Shown here: positions 33,040 through 42,232 of the stretch, piece by piece
How positions within the stretch are numbered: the first letter of the stretch is position 1
Layout of the letters: each line of letters starts with the position of its first letter
NCBI GenBank assembly: GCA_002472145.1
Contig: DKRJ01000022.1
Coordinates: forward strand, 1-52,179
Direction: 5' to 3'
Length of the DNA: 52,179 bases
DNA from: Clostridiales bacterium UBA7285
GTDB taxonomy: Bacteria; Bacillota; Clostridia; Peptostreptococcales; Anaerovoracaceae
Notes under the pieces: generated by a model
The model's database searches: none
What the model was told of the DNA's origin: nothing
What the model saw: only the letters and a program-made list of their open reading frames with translations
Program-made: the position numbers and the translations under genes

Positions 33040-34451
33040 AGGCCGAGCTTGAAGAACGTATCGATCTGGCCGAGCAGTACGAGCACCATTACAGGAGGCA
33101 CGATGTATCTGACGCAGAAATAGAAGTATTTCTTCATCTTAAATGCTCTGGTCGATCCGCCGTGAGAGTCCAGAGAGATCTCGTCGTCGAGCCAGCCTTT
33201 TTTGATCCAGCCGAAGATGATCGACGTCATCAGAGCTGCGAGCGGCATGAAGATGCCCTCCGAAACGAGGTCGAACGCGTCGAGCAGAGTACCCTGGCCG
33301 AAGATGTGAGGGAATCCGTGCGAACCGAGACCGTCGAGAGCGACGAGCGACCCCTCGAGAGCGACGTAGATCGCGAGTATGATCGTCGTCTTCCTGCGGT
33401 TGATCGGTTTGCCGCGCTTGACGTTCATATCCATCATGGCTGAGCTTACAGCCTCGAGCAGCGAGATGGAACTCGTTATGGCGGCGACAAACACGAGCAG
33501 GTAGAATATGAATCCGAAGAACGGTCCGGCCGCGCCCATCTCAGTGAAGACTGTCTGGAGCGTGACGAAGAGCAGCCCCGGGCCTCCCGCAGGATCGAGT
33601 CCAGCCGCGAAGACGGCCGGCATTATGGCGAGTCCCGCCATGAGAGCGACGATGGTGTCCGCGATAGGGATGACGACGGCGCTCTGTTCGAGGGAGTCTT
33701 CCTTTCTCATATATGAACCGTACGTCACCATGATCGCCATGCCCAGCGAAAGCGAGAAGAACATCTGCCCGCCGGCGAGCGCCAGGACGTTGATCCAGCC
33801 CGTACCCTTGAATACCTCGAGATTAGGCTTGAACATGAATTCGAGGCCGTCCGAGGCTCCCGGCAGAGTGCAGCTCCTGATTATGATTATCACCAGCATG
33901 ACAAAGAGCGCAGGCATCGCGACCGACGTGAAACGCTCGATGCCCTTTGCTACGCCCGTGCAGACGACGAGCGCGGTCAGGAATACGAAGAGGATCGTGT
34001 AAATGACTGTCTCGGGCTGGTTTTGATAGAACGACGAGAAAAACTCGCTGCTGTCCATGCCGCCGACACCCCACGACGCACCGAACGCGTCGCCGATGTT
34101 TGCGACCATGTATTTCATGCAGTAGCCGCCCAGCATACAGTAGAAGCCGAGTATGAGCATCGGGGAGAGCCAGGAGATGATCCCGACCCACTTGAATTTT
34201 TTGCTGACCGCCTCATACGCCTGAATGACGCCTTTGCCGGTCTTGCGGCCGAGGGAGAGTTCGCAGAGTGTGATAATGACGCCGACCAGCGCGACGAGCA
34301 CGATGTAGATCACGAGGAACGCGAATCCGCCTCCTTTGCCCATCTTATACGGGAATCCCCAGAGATTGCCCAGTCCCACGGCCGAGCCGATCGTCGCCAT
34401 GAGAAAGCCGAACTTGGTAGCCCACTGGCCTTTTGCGTTTTTGTTTTCCAT
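33030..34451 (-). CDS. Sodium-dependent symporter, NSS/SNF family (paralogue 1)
   Basis: 473 residues of the neurotransmitter:sodium symporter family (LeuT fold, PF00209), probably importing an amino acid or related compound with Na+. About 11-12 membrane segments. The TM1 signature reads SAVGLGNLWGFPYKMG; Gly32 stands where the family normally has the gate arginine (WRFPY). The C-terminus after the last loop is short. It lies 76 bases downstream of a close paralogue on the same strand, and the two may share a transcript. The substrate cannot be told from sequence. Confidence 0.93.
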   Translation of the reverse strand: MENKNAKGQWATKFGFLMATIGSAVGLGNLWGFPYKMGKGGGFAFLVIYIVLVALVGVIITLCELSLGRKTGKGVIQAYEAVSKKFKWVGIISWLSPMLILGFYCMLGGYCMKYMVANIGDAFGASWGVGGMDSSEFFSSFYQNQPETVIYTILFVFLTALVVCTGVAKGIERFTSVAMPALFVMLVIIIIRSCTLPGASDGLEFMFKPNLEVFKGTGWINVLALAGGQMFFSLSLGMAIMVTYGSYMRKEDSLEQSAVVIPIADTIVALMAGLAIMPAVFAAGLDPAGGPGLLFVTLQTVFTEMGAAGPFFGFIFYLLVFVAAITSSISLLEAVSSAMMDMNVKRGKPINRRKTTIILAIYVALEGSLVALDGLGSHGFPHIFGQGTLLDAFDLVSEGIFMPLAALMTSIIFGWIKKGWLDDEISLDSHGGSTRAFKMKKYFYFCVRYIVPPVMVLVLLGQIDTFFKLGLFS

Positions 34452-34527
34452 AATGCATCTCTTTTCTTCTTAATATATATGTATGTAACTTTTTAAACCT
34501 GAAAAATATTTATGCAGCGCGTCAAAC

Positions 34528-35928
34528 TTAAAAAATGCCTAACCCGAAGAAGGAATCGAGCTGTCCGATCAGGATGAATATCATGAAGATCGGGGCGATG
34601 ATCTTAAGGCACGAATGTATGAATCTGCGCGAGCGGAAGCTGCTTCCGAGCCTGACCTCGTCGTCGATGTATTCAGGCTCCAGCCATCCGAGCAGGATGG
34701 CGAGGAAGAAACCGCCCAGCGGCATCAGGATCCCTTCGCCGAACAGATCGAACGCGTCGAGCCACGTGGACAGACCGAAGATGTGCGGAAGTCCCGTGGA
34801 ACCGAGGCCGTCCGCCGCCACAAGGATCGCGCCGCAGAACGTGAGCAGCGCTATGGAGACCGTGATCTTCGTGCGCCCGGCTGTTTTGCCCTTTTCAAGG
34901 CGCCTGTCTATGAAACTCGCCACGCCGCCCTCGAGCATCGCGATCGAACTCGTCAGCGCCGCGAGGACGACTAAGAGGTAGAACAGGGTACCGAAGTATG
35001 CTCCCGCGCGCCCCATCTTCTGGAACACGGTCTGAAGTACGACAAAGAGCATCCCCGGGCCGCCCGTAGGGTCCAGTCCCGCAGCGAACGTCGCCGGCAG
35101 AGTCGCAAGCCCCGCGAGGATGGCTACCGTCATGTCCGCGATAGGGACGATGAACGCGTTGCGCTCCAGATTTTCCTTTTTATCCAGATACGAGCCGTAA
35201 GCCACCTGGCAGCCGCTCGACAGGGAAAGCGAGAAGAACATCTGACCTCCCGCCAGGGCCAGAACTTTGATCCAGCCCTTGCCTTTGAAGACCTCGAAAT
35301 TCGGCTTGAACATAAATTCGAGGCCCGCGCCCGCGCCGGGGAGCGTGCAGCTTCTCACGACTATGATGAGGAGCATCACGAAGAGTGCCGGCATCGCGAT
35401 GACGGAGAAGCGCTCGATACCGCCCGAAACGCCTCCGATGACGATCAGGCATGTCAGCGCCATGAAGATCACCGTCATGAGGATCGACTGCGGCGTATCC
35501 GCGATGAAAGACGAGAAATACTCGCTGCTGTCGGTCGTTCCGATGCCCCACGAGGCGTTGAAAATATCCCCGAGATTAGCGATCAGATACTTGATGCAGT
35601 ATCCTCCGAGAACCGTATAGAACGGAAGGAGAAAGAACGGCGTGATCGCGTTGAACCAGCCCGCGAAGGCAAAGGACGGTCTCACCGCCGCAAAAGCCCC
35701 GACAGGCCCCCTGCGCGACTTCCTCCCGATCGCGAATTCCGAGAGCATCAGGCAGACGCCGACGCAGAATACCATCGCGACATAGAGGATCAAAAAAGCA
35801 AATCCGCCGCCGATTCCCATTTTGTACGGGAATCCCCAGAGATTCCCCAGGCCGACAGCGGATCCGATAGAAGCCATGAGAAACCCGAAATTCGTCCGGA
35901 ATTTCCCTCTGGACTCAACAGACTCCAT
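34528..35928 (-). CDS. Sodium-dependent symporter, NSS/SNF family (paralogue 2)
   Basis: 466 residues, LeuT-fold Na+ symporter closely related to the preceding gene over its whole length (shared GSAVGLGNLWGFPYKMG, SCTLPGA, LEFMFKPN, LALAGGQMFFSLSL, DPTGGPGMLF). It too has Gly in place of the TM1 gate arginine. The ATG at 35928 follows GGGGGT; upstream in-frame extension has no support. Transcription starts from a near-consensus promoter just upstream. The pair looks like a tandem duplication that has since diverged. Confidence 0.93.
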   Translation of the reverse strand: MESVESRGKFRTNFGFLMASIGSAVGLGNLWGFPYKMGIGGGFAFLILYVAMVFCVGVCLMLSEFAIGRKSRRGPVGAFAAVRPSFAFAGWFNAITPFFLLPFYTVLGGYCIKYLIANLGDIFNASWGIGTTDSSEYFSSFIADTPQSILMTVIFMALTCLIVIGGVSGGIERFSVIAMPALFVMLLIIVVRSCTLPGAGAGLEFMFKPNFEVFKGKGWIKVLALAGGQMFFSLSLSSGCQVAYGSYLDKKENLERNAFIVPIADMTVAILAGLATLPATFAAGLDPTGGPGMLFVVLQTVFQKMGRAGAYFGTLFYLLVVLAALTSSIAMLEGGVASFIDRRLEKGKTAGRTKITVSIALLTFCGAILVAADGLGSTGLPHIFGLSTWLDAFDLFGEGILMPLGGFFLAILLGWLEPEYIDDEVRLGSSFRSRRFIHSCLKIIAPIFMIFILIGQLDSFFGLGIF

Positions 35929-35959
35929 ATTGTTACCCCCCAAAATATAAATCTTGATT

Positions 35960-35988
35960 ATTATAACTGAGACGGTATATTTAGTCAA
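35960..35988 (-). promoter_or_regulatory. Promoter of the symporter pair
   Basis: On the minus strand TTGACT (35988-35983), 17 bases, TATAAT (35965-35960). The transcript would start about 20 bases before the ATG region. Confidence 0.87.
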
Positions 35989-36074
35989 CAAATACATATA
36001 AAATATAGAAAAATTGTATTTTACAACAAAATACAGACCTGGTGCTCCATATCCTCGGCAATGGCAACAAAACC

Positions 36075-36104
36075 TTGAATATGCGCGCCGGCGTGTGATA
36101 CGAT
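36075..36104 (+). promoter_or_regulatory. Candidate pyr operon promoter
   Basis: TTGAAT (36075-36080), 18 bases, TACGAT (36099-36104). The leader would be only about 35 bases long, too short for a PyrR attenuator, and none is visible. Confidence 0.6.
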
Positions 36105-36145
36105 TTATTTGTAAAAGACGGCTTTGATCCGGCGGAGGGCTATTA

Positions 36146-37315
36146 ATGTCGACGAAAGATCTGACAGCTGAAAATTCGGCCGCTGCAGCGGCTTTCATAC
36201 AGGACGGATACGCGGTATTTCCCGGTTTCTGCGACGTGCATGTGCATTTCCGCGAGCCGGGTTTTTCATATAAGGAGACGATCAAAACAGGGACCGCTGC
36301 GGCCGCGCACGGCGGATATACGGACGTCTGCACCATGCCGAACCTGTCGCCCGTTCCCGACAGCCTCGAAAATCTGCGCCTTGAAACAGATCTGATCGAA
36401 AGAGACGCCTGCGTCCGAGTCCACCCGTACGGCGCGATAACGAAAGGGGAAAAAGGCGCGGAACTCGCGGACATGGACGCTCTGGCTCCGAAGGTCATCG
36501 CGTTTTCCGACGACGGCAGAGGAGTGCAGGACGAGGTCATGATGCGCGCCGCGATGGAAAAGGCCGCTTCGCTCGGTAAGATCATCGCCGCGCACTGCGA
36601 GGTGGACAGCCTCGTGCGTGGCGGGTGCGTGAACGAGTGCGCTTTTGCCGACGCTCACGGCCTGAATGGGATCCCCGGCGAAAGCGAGTGGAGAGAGATC
36701 GAAAGGGACGTGAAACTCGCTGACGAGACCGGATGCGCGTTCCACGTATGCCACATATCGACCGCCGAAAGCGCGTCGATCATCAGAGACGCAAAGAAGA
36801 GCGGCGTGAACGTGACGTGTGAGACGGCTCCACACTATCTTCTCTTAGATGATTCATTCCTTGCGGACGACGGAAAGTTCAAGATGAACCCTCCGCTCAG
36901 AAACGCGGGCGACAGAGAGGCGCTGGTCGAAGCGGCAACGGACGGGACGATCGACGTGATCGCGACCGATCACGCTCCGCACAGCCTGGAGGAAAAGTCG
37001 CGCGGCCTTGAAAAGAGCCCGTTCGGCATAGTCGGCATAGAGACCGCTTTCCCGCTGTTATACACAGGTCTCGTCCTGAAAGGGGAAATCAGCCTCGACA
37101 GGCTGATCGAAATGATGACGGAAGCGCCGCGCAGACGCTTTGGAATAACGGAGGACCCGGGATTTACCGCGTTCGACCTGGAGACGGAGTACGCGATCGA
37201 TCCGGGCGAGTTTTTGTCCATGGGGAAATCGACGCCGTTCGAGGGCAGACGCGTAAAGGGAAAATGCGTTGCGGCTTACCTCGACGGGAAGTACGCGTAT
37301 CTGCATATAAAATGA
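36146..37315 (+). CDS. pyrC: Dihydroorotase
   Basis: Closes carbamoyl aspartate to dihydroorotate, the third step of UMP synthesis. 389 residues of the amidohydrolase fold: zinc ligands in DVHVHFREPG near the N-terminus, CHIST in the middle, and TDHAPHS carrying the catalytic Asp. The N-terminus is shorter than in the usual 425-residue enzyme, lacking much of the first small beta domain. First gene of pyrC-pyrK-pyrD-pyrF-pyrE-pyrB. Confidence 0.95.
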   Translation: MSTKDLTAENSAAAAAFIQDGYAVFPGFCDVHVHFREPGFSYKETIKTGTAAAAHGGYTDVCTMPNLSPVPDSLENLRLETDLIERDACVRVHPYGAITKGEKGAELADMDALAPKVIAFSDDGRGVQDEVMMRAAMEKAASLGKIIAAHCEVDSLVRGGCVNECAFADAHGLNGIPGESEWREIERDVKLADETGCAFHVCHISTAESASIIRDAKKSGVNVTCETAPHYLLLDDSFLADDGKFKMNPPLRNAGDREALVEAATDGTIDVIATDHAPHSLEEKSRGLEKSPFGIVGIETAFPLLYTGLVLKGEISLDRLIEMMTEAPRRRFGITEDPGFTAFDLETEYAIDPGEFLSMGKSTPFEGRRVKGKCVAAYLDGKYAYLHIK

Positions 37316-37324
37316 TAGAATTAT

Positions 37325-37435
37325 ATGCAGATAAATTAAATCATAGCCGATATATATGCAGATACATCAAAGCATGACCTGCAGATGCACCATATCATAG
37401 CCGGCGGAATGCCAGATCACAGCCCCGCGGCGGGG
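37325..37435. repeat. Degenerate repeats between pyrC and pyrK
   Basis: TATATGCAGATA occurs at about 37328 and 37353, and ATCATAGCC at about 37341 and 37393; an inverted copy (TATCTGCATATA) forms the end of pyrC. The gap is 130 bases in an otherwise tight operon. Confidence 0.6.
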
Positions 37436-37445
37436 CCGGAGAAAA

Positions 37446-38204
37446 ATGAAACAGCAGAACCTCACCATCATCGAAAATAAAAAAGTCTCGCGCTCACTGT
37501 ACGCGATGCGCCTGGAAGGGGACGACGACTTCGGCGGCGTAAAGCCCGGAAGCTTCGTGAACGTCTCTCTGCCTGGATTTTTCCTGAGGCGCCCGATCTC
37601 CGTGTGCGACGCCGGGGCGGGCACGCTGACCATAGTGTATAAAGTCCTCGGAGCAGGCACGGACCGCATGACGAGCCTTCTGCCCGGCGAGACGCTGGAC
37701 GTGCTGACGGAACTCGGAAACGGCTTCGACGTCGCCAAAGCCGGAAAAGCGCCGATCCTGGCGGGCGGCGGAGTAGGCGCCGCGCCTATGCTGCTCCTGG
37801 CAAAGGAACTCTCGCGGGCGGGTGTGGAACCGACGATAGCGCTGGGATTTGAGACCGCAGAGGACGTGTTTTTCGAAGAGGAATTTGCCGCGAACGCCTC
37901 CAAACTCCTGATCGCGACGGCAGACGGCTCGCGCGGAGTGAAAGGACTCGTGACGGACGCGATCGCCGCCGCGCGGGAAAACCCTTCAGAAAAGCCTTCA
38001 TATATATACGCCTGCGGGCCGGAGAAAATGCTGAAGGCCGTCTTTGACGCGACAGACTGCGACGGAGAGTTTTCCTTTGAGGAAAGGATGGGGTGCGGAT
38101 TCGGCGCGTGCATGGGCTGCAGCCGCAGGACGAAAACAGGATACAAGCGCGTCTGCAAGGACGGCCCCGTCTTTGAAAGAGGTGAGATCGTATGGCAGAT
38201 CTGA
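37446..38204 (+). CDS. pyrK: Dihydroorotate dehydrogenase electron transfer subunit
   Basis: Carries electrons from dihydroorotate dehydrogenase to NAD+. 252 residues: N-terminal FAD domain with RRPISVCDAG, NAD-binding domain with GGGVGAAPMLLLAKEL, and a C-terminal [2Fe-2S] site with four cysteines in GCGFGACMGCSRR...VCKDGPVF. It overlaps pyrD by 13 bases, as expected for subunits of one complex. Confidence 0.96.
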   Translation: MKQQNLTIIENKKVSRSLYAMRLEGDDDFGGVKPGSFVNVSLPGFFLRRPISVCDAGAGTLTIVYKVLGAGTDRMTSLLPGETLDVLTELGNGFDVAKAGKAPILAGGGVGAAPMLLLAKELSRAGVEPTIALGFETAEDVFFEEEFAANASKLLIATADGSRGVKGLVTDAIAAARENPSEKPSYIYACGPEKMLKAVFDATDCDGEFSFEERMGCGFGACMGCSRRTKTGYKRVCKDGPVFERGEIVWQI

Positions 38205-39103
38205 AAGTCCGCCTTCTCGGCACTGAAATAGACAATCCGGTGATCCCCGCAAGCGGCACGTTCGGCTACGGTTATGAGTTCGCTGAACTTTACGACATCA
38301 ACGTCCTCGGGACTTTCTCATTCAAAGGCACGACCCGCGAAGAGCGTTTCGGCAACGAGACGCCCCGCATAGCCGAGACCCCGTGCGGAATGCTGAACTC
38401 CGTCGGCCTTCAGAACCCCGGAGTCGAGAAGGTGATCTCGGAGGAACTGCCGCGCCTCGCGAAGGTTTTCCACAAGAAAGTCATGGCCAACGTGTGCGGG
38501 TTTTCCGTCCCGGACTACGCGTACACGGCGGAGCGCCTGGCCGCGCAGGACATGGTGGGGTGGCTGGAGATAAACATCAGCTGCCCGAACGTTCACGGAG
38601 GCGGGATGGCCTTCGGTTCGGATCCGAAAGCCGCCGCTGAGGTGACAAAAGCCGTCCGGGCGGTGACGGACAAGCCTGTTATTATGAAACTTTCGCCGAA
38701 CGTGACGGACGTGACGGAGATCGCCAAAGCGTGCGAAGCGGAGGGCGCCGACGGCGTCAGCCTGATCAACACTCTGCTCGGCATGAGGATAAACAAAAAT
38801 ACGAGAAAGCCGATCCTGGCGAACGTTACGGGCGGCCTGTCCGGCCCGGCGGTCTTTCCGATCGCCTTAAGGTGCGTGTATCAGACCGCTAAAGCCGTAA
38901 AGATCCCGGTGATCGGCCTCGGGGGCGTTTCGAGCGCGGAGGACGTGGTCGAGATGATGCTCGCCGGGGCGACGGCGGTAGAGGTCGGCACGGCAAATCT
39001 GATAGATCCGTATGCCTGCAGAAAGATCATCGAAGATCTGCCGGGCGTGCTTGAAAAATACGGCGCGAAGAGTGCCGCAGAACTTACGGGAGGTGCGCTC
39101 TAG
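38192..39103 (+). CDS. pyrD: Dihydroorotate dehydrogenase, class 1B catalytic subunit
   Basis: FMN enzyme that oxidises dihydroorotate to orotate in the cytosol together with PyrK. 303 residues with NPVIPASGTFGYG at the start, NSVGLQNPG, INISCPNVHGGGMAFG and the phosphate-binding VIGLGGVSSAEDV near the end. Its last codons (ACTTACGGGAGGTG) are repeated just before pyrF. Confidence 0.97.
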   Translation: MADLKVRLLGTEIDNPVIPASGTFGYGYEFAELYDINVLGTFSFKGTTREERFGNETPRIAETPCGMLNSVGLQNPGVEKVISEELPRLAKVFHKKVMANVCGFSVPDYAYTAERLAAQDMVGWLEINISCPNVHGGGMAFGSDPKAAAEVTKAVRAVTDKPVIMKLSPNVTDVTEIAKACEAEGADGVSLINTLLGMRINKNTRKPILANVTGGLSGPAVFPIALRCVYQTAKAVKIPVIGLGGVSSAEDVVEMMLAGATAVEVGTANLIDPYACRKIIEDLPGVLEKYGAKSAAELTGGAL

Positions 39104-39154
39104 GGGCCCTGCGCCCTGAGCCGCCCGATATCTTGGAAATACTTACGGGAGGTG
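39082..39154. repeat. Duplication of the pyrD 3' end
   Basis: ACTTACGGGAGGTG occurs at 39082-39095 (end of pyrD) and at 39141-39154, 59 bases on. The second copy supplies GGAGGT, the ribosome binding site of pyrF. Confidence 0.85.
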
Positions 39155-39161
39155 TTTTGTA

Positions 39162-39917
39162 ATGGCAAAAGACGTGATCATCGCTTGTGATTTTCCGAAC
39201 AAAAAAGAGACCATGGATTTTCTCTCGGTCTTCGGGGATAAAAGGCCTTTCGTTAAGATAGGCATGGAACTGTTCTACGCGGAAGGCCCCGACGTCGTTC
39301 GCGAGTTGAAATCGCGCGGACATAAGGTCTTCCTCGACGTGAAGGTCCACGACATACCGAATACTGTGCGCCGGACGATGCAGGTGCTCTCCGGACTCGG
39401 AGCGGACATATGCGACGTCCACGCTGCCGGGACCTGCGCCATGATGCGGGCGGCTGCGGAAGGATTCTACTCCGTGTGGAACAGCATGGAGGAAGAGACC
39501 TCGCACTGCGGTTCCCAACTCGGAAAGAGCCGCACGGGCAGGCCGCTTCTGGTCGGCGTCACGCAGCTCACGTCCACAGACCAGACTTCGATGGAAGAGG
39601 ATCTGCTTATCCGCGAACCGATCGAGAACGTCGTGATGCACTACGCTCTGAACGCTAAGAAATCGGGGCTTTCAGGCGTCGTATGCTCGCCTCTGGAGGC
39701 GGCTGAGGTCCATGAGGTCTGCGGCGCCGACTTTGTCACTGTCACGCCGGGGATACGCTTTGACGAAAGCGAAAAAGGCGACCAGAAGCGCGTCATGACT
39801 CCGGCCGCGGCCCGCGAAGCAGGATCCGACTACATAGTCGTCGGACGCCCGATCACTAAAGCGGACGACCCGCTCGCCGCATACGAGCGCTGCGTAAGAG
39901 ATTTTCTCGGGAGGTAA
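39162..39917 (+). CDS. pyrF: Orotidine 5'-phosphate decarboxylase
   Basis: Last step of UMP synthesis. 251 residues, TIM barrel. The catalytic DxKxxD tetrad motif is DVKVHDIPNT, and the phosphate-binding end is GSDYIVVGRPIT. The N-terminal start MAKDVIIACDF is typical of the group 1 enzyme. A somewhat long insert around 112-125 (MEEETSHCGSQLGKSRTG) precedes LLVGVTQLTS. Confidence 0.96.
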   Translation: MAKDVIIACDFPNKKETMDFLSVFGDKRPFVKIGMELFYAEGPDVVRELKSRGHKVFLDVKVHDIPNTVRRTMQVLSGLGADICDVHAAGTCAMMRAAAEGFYSVWNSMEEETSHCGSQLGKSRTGRPLLVGVTQLTSTDQTSMEEDLLIREPIENVVMHYALNAKKSGLSGVVCSPLEAAEVHEVCGADFVTVTPGIRFDESEKGDQKRVMTPAAAREAGSDYIVVGRPITKADDPLAAYERCVRDFLGR

Positions 39918-39921
39918 TACG

Positions 39922-40569
39922 ATGGATGAAATGAATTCCCGCAGGATCGCCGAGGATCTGCTGAAGATCAAAGCCGTGTTTTTCAGGCCGGATGAGCCCT
40001 TCACGTGGGCGAGCGGCATCAAAAGCCCGATCTACTGCGACAACAGGCTGACCTTAAGTTATCCTGAGGTGCGCAGCGACGTCGAAAACGGCCTTGCCGC
40101 GCTCGTAAAGGAATATTATCCGGACGCCGAAATACTGATGGGTACCTCGACCGCGGGCATCGCGCACGCGGCTCTGACGGCGCAGATACTGGGCCTTCCG
40201 ATGGGCTACGTCCGCTCCGGCGCAAAGGACCACGGCCGCAGGAACCAGATCGAGGGCATGCTTCTTCCGGGCGAAAAGGCTGTCGTCGTCGAGGATCTCA
40301 TCTCCACTGCCGGAAGCGCCGTCGAGACGGCGGACATACTGAAGGAAGCCGGCGCGGAAGTCCTCGGCATCGTAAGCATATTTACGTACGGCATGCGGAA
40401 AGGCCTGGACCGTCTGACCGCAGCGGGTTACGAGAACCATTCGCTGACGGACTTTGACGAGATCACCGTCGTCGCTGCCGAGCGGGGATATATAGCAAAG
40501 GAAGACATGGCGCGGCTCATCGCTTTCAGGGACGATCCCTCCGACGAGAGCTGGATCAAGAAGGCATAG
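39922..40569 (+). CDS. pyrE: Orotate phosphoribosyltransferase
   Basis: Adds ribose 5-phosphate from PRPP to orotate. 215 residues; PRPP-binding motif VVVEDLISTAGSAV, substrate region FTWASGIKSPIYCDNR near the N-terminus and YVRSGAKDHGRRNQ in the middle. It starts 4 bases after pyrF, so the two are probably coupled. Confidence 0.96.
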   Translation: MDEMNSRRIAEDLLKIKAVFFRPDEPFTWASGIKSPIYCDNRLTLSYPEVRSDVENGLAALVKEYYPDAEILMGTSTAGIAHAALTAQILGLPMGYVRSGAKDHGRRNQIEGMLLPGEKAVVVEDLISTAGSAVETADILKEAGAEVLGIVSIFTYGMRKGLDRLTAAGYENHSLTDFDEITVVAAERGYIAKEDMARLIAFRDDPSDESWIKKA

Positions 40570-40654
40570 CGCCCGCGGCAAAGGCAGCATGGCGCGGGGG
40601 CATGAAAGGCCGGCGCGCTCTGGCCAGGAACCTGATAAAAAGGAGATTTCAAAA

Positions 40655-41845
40655 ATGGCGAGAAGTTTGATCGACGTCACCGATCTGTCTGTACCCGAAC
40701 TTACGGAAATGATGGAGACGGCGTGCGACATCATCGAAAACCGCGAAAAATACGCGCACGTCTGCGAGGGGAAAAAACTCGCGACGCTTTTCTATGAGCC
40801 GTCAACGCGGACGCGCCTGTCGTTTGAGGCTGCGATGCTGGAACTGGGCGGCAGCGTGCTGGGTTTTTCATCCGCTTCCAGTTCTTCCGCCGCAAAGGGT
40901 GAGAGCGTGGCAGACACGGCAAAGATCGTCAGCTGCTACGCGGACGTCATCGCGATGCGGAGCCCCGTGGAGGGCGCGCCGCTCGTGGCTTCCCTGGCTG
41001 CTTCTGTCCCTGTCATCAACGCCGGCGACGGGAGCCACTGCCACCCGACGCAGACCCTCGCCGATCTGCTCACGATCTACCGCGAAAAGGGCGGTTTCGA
41101 CGGGCTGACGGTCGGCTTCTGCGGAGACCTGAAATACGGGCGCACGGTCCATTCTTTGCTGAACGCGCTCGTCAGGTACGACGACGTGAAGGCCGTCCTG
41201 ATCTCGCCCGAAGAACTGAAACTGCCTGAATATATAAGGAAAGACGTTCTCGAAAAGAACGATATGCCGTATTCCGAAACGCGGTCGCTGGAGGACGCGA
41301 TCCCGCAGGTCGATGTTTTGTACATGACCCGCATACAGAGGGAGCGTTTTGAGGACCCGGACGAGTACGAGCGCCTGAAGAACAGCTACTGCCTGACGGC
41401 GGAAAAGATGCGTGCGGCAAAGCCTGACATGATCGTGCTCCATCCGCTCCCGCGGGTGAACGAGATAAGCGTGGACGTGGACGAGGACGTGCGGGCGGCA
41501 TATTTCCGCGAGGCGATGAACGGAAAATACATGCGCATGGCGCTGATACTGAAGCTTCTGGCTGAGACCGAGGCAGCAAAACAGCGCGGCGAGCGCGTCG
41601 GCATCGGGGCTGAAACGAACTGGCGCTGCTCTGTCGCCAGGCGCCTGGCGCCCGGGCTTTCGCTCGATGAGGTGCCGGCGGAGTTTGTTCCGGGATACGG
41701 CAGGAAATTTATCCGATGCACCAACGCCAAATGCATAACGGCGTCGGAGCAGGAACTTCCGCCGAGATTCACGGTCTCGGATGGTGTTCTGCGCTGCGCG
41801 TACTGCGAGCATGAGATAACCACGGCGCCGGGAGAGAATCTGTAG
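40655..41845 (+). CDS. pyrB: Aspartate carbamoyltransferase with fused PyrI-type zinc domain
   Basis: Joins carbamoyl phosphate and aspartate, the committed step of pyrimidine synthesis. The first 310 or so residues are a standard catalytic chain: STRTR (50-54), SSSSAAKGES, HPTQTLAD and HPLPRVNEI. An extra tail to residue 396 carries FIRCTNAKCIT...LRCAYCEHEI with C355, C360, C381 and C384, the pattern of the zinc domain of regulatory subunit PyrI. The nucleotide-binding domain of PyrI, about 100 residues, is missing. So the chain carries its own zinc lobe but probably no allosteric site. AAGGAG precedes the ATG at 40655; an in-frame ATG 66 bases upstream is unlikely. Confidence 0.94.
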   Translation: MARSLIDVTDLSVPELTEMMETACDIIENREKYAHVCEGKKLATLFYEPSTRTRLSFEAAMLELGGSVLGFSSASSSSAAKGESVADTAKIVSCYADVIAMRSPVEGAPLVASLAASVPVINAGDGSHCHPTQTLADLLTIYREKGGFDGLTVGFCGDLKYGRTVHSLLNALVRYDDVKAVLISPEELKLPEYIRKDVLEKNDMPYSETRSLEDAIPQVDVLYMTRIQRERFEDPDEYERLKNSYCLTAEKMRAAKPDMIVLHPLPRVNEISVDVDEDVRAAYFREAMNGKYMRMALILKLLAETEAAKQRGERVGIGAETNWRCSVARRLAPGLSLDEVPAEFVPGYGRKFIRCTNAKCITASEQELPPRFTVSDGVLRCAYCEHEITTAPGENL

Positions 41846-41869
41846 ATAAAAGGAAGGAAGGATCACGAG

Positions 41870-42232
41870 ATGCGAAAAGAATACAGGATAAGCAGCAAAA
41901 GAGTGATGCCGATAGTTTTGATGGGGATCCTGTCGACAGTGCTGATACCCTGGATCGCGTACATTCTATTGGAAAAGATATGGTTTACGGGGACCCTCGC
42001 GATCCTTCTCGTGTCAACGTACGTCTCCCTGTACTGCACTCTCAGCAGAAGGCGCGTGGTCATCGACGGCGACAGTCTGATATACGGCGGCTCAGCCACC
42101 GACACGACTTACGACGTCCGGCAGTGCAGTTTCGCGTGCGAGACCGTAAGCAGCGGCAAAGAGCCGACTAAAAAGCTCTTCGTCACGGACGCGAGCGGCA
42201 TGCACGAACTCGACTGCACGTTATTGTTGTGA
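41870..42232 (+). CDS. Membrane protein with PH-like domain, 3'-truncated
   Basis: 120 residues. Two membrane segments at about 13-30 and 38-56 follow a basic N-terminus; then RRRVVIDGDSLIYGGS starts what looks like a bacterial PH-type beta domain. This ends abruptly at the joint with the leucine-rich repeat gene: the last four codons and the stop lie in sequence that is antisense to that gene. AAGGAAGG precedes the ATG. It may be a fragment that follows the pyr operon by chance. I do not recognise its function. Confidence 0.55.
   Translation: MRKEYRISSKRVMPIVLMGILSTVLIPWIAYILLEKIWFTGTLAILLVSTYVSLYCTLSRRRVVIDGDSLIYGGSATDTTYDVRQCSFACETVSSGKEPTKKLFVTDASGMHELDCTLLL

Noticed and set aside
36060..36145. 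PyrR-type attenuator before the pyr operon
   Set aside because: The leader is too short and I see no PyrR-binding loop or terminator between the promoter and pyrC; pyrR is not in the window.
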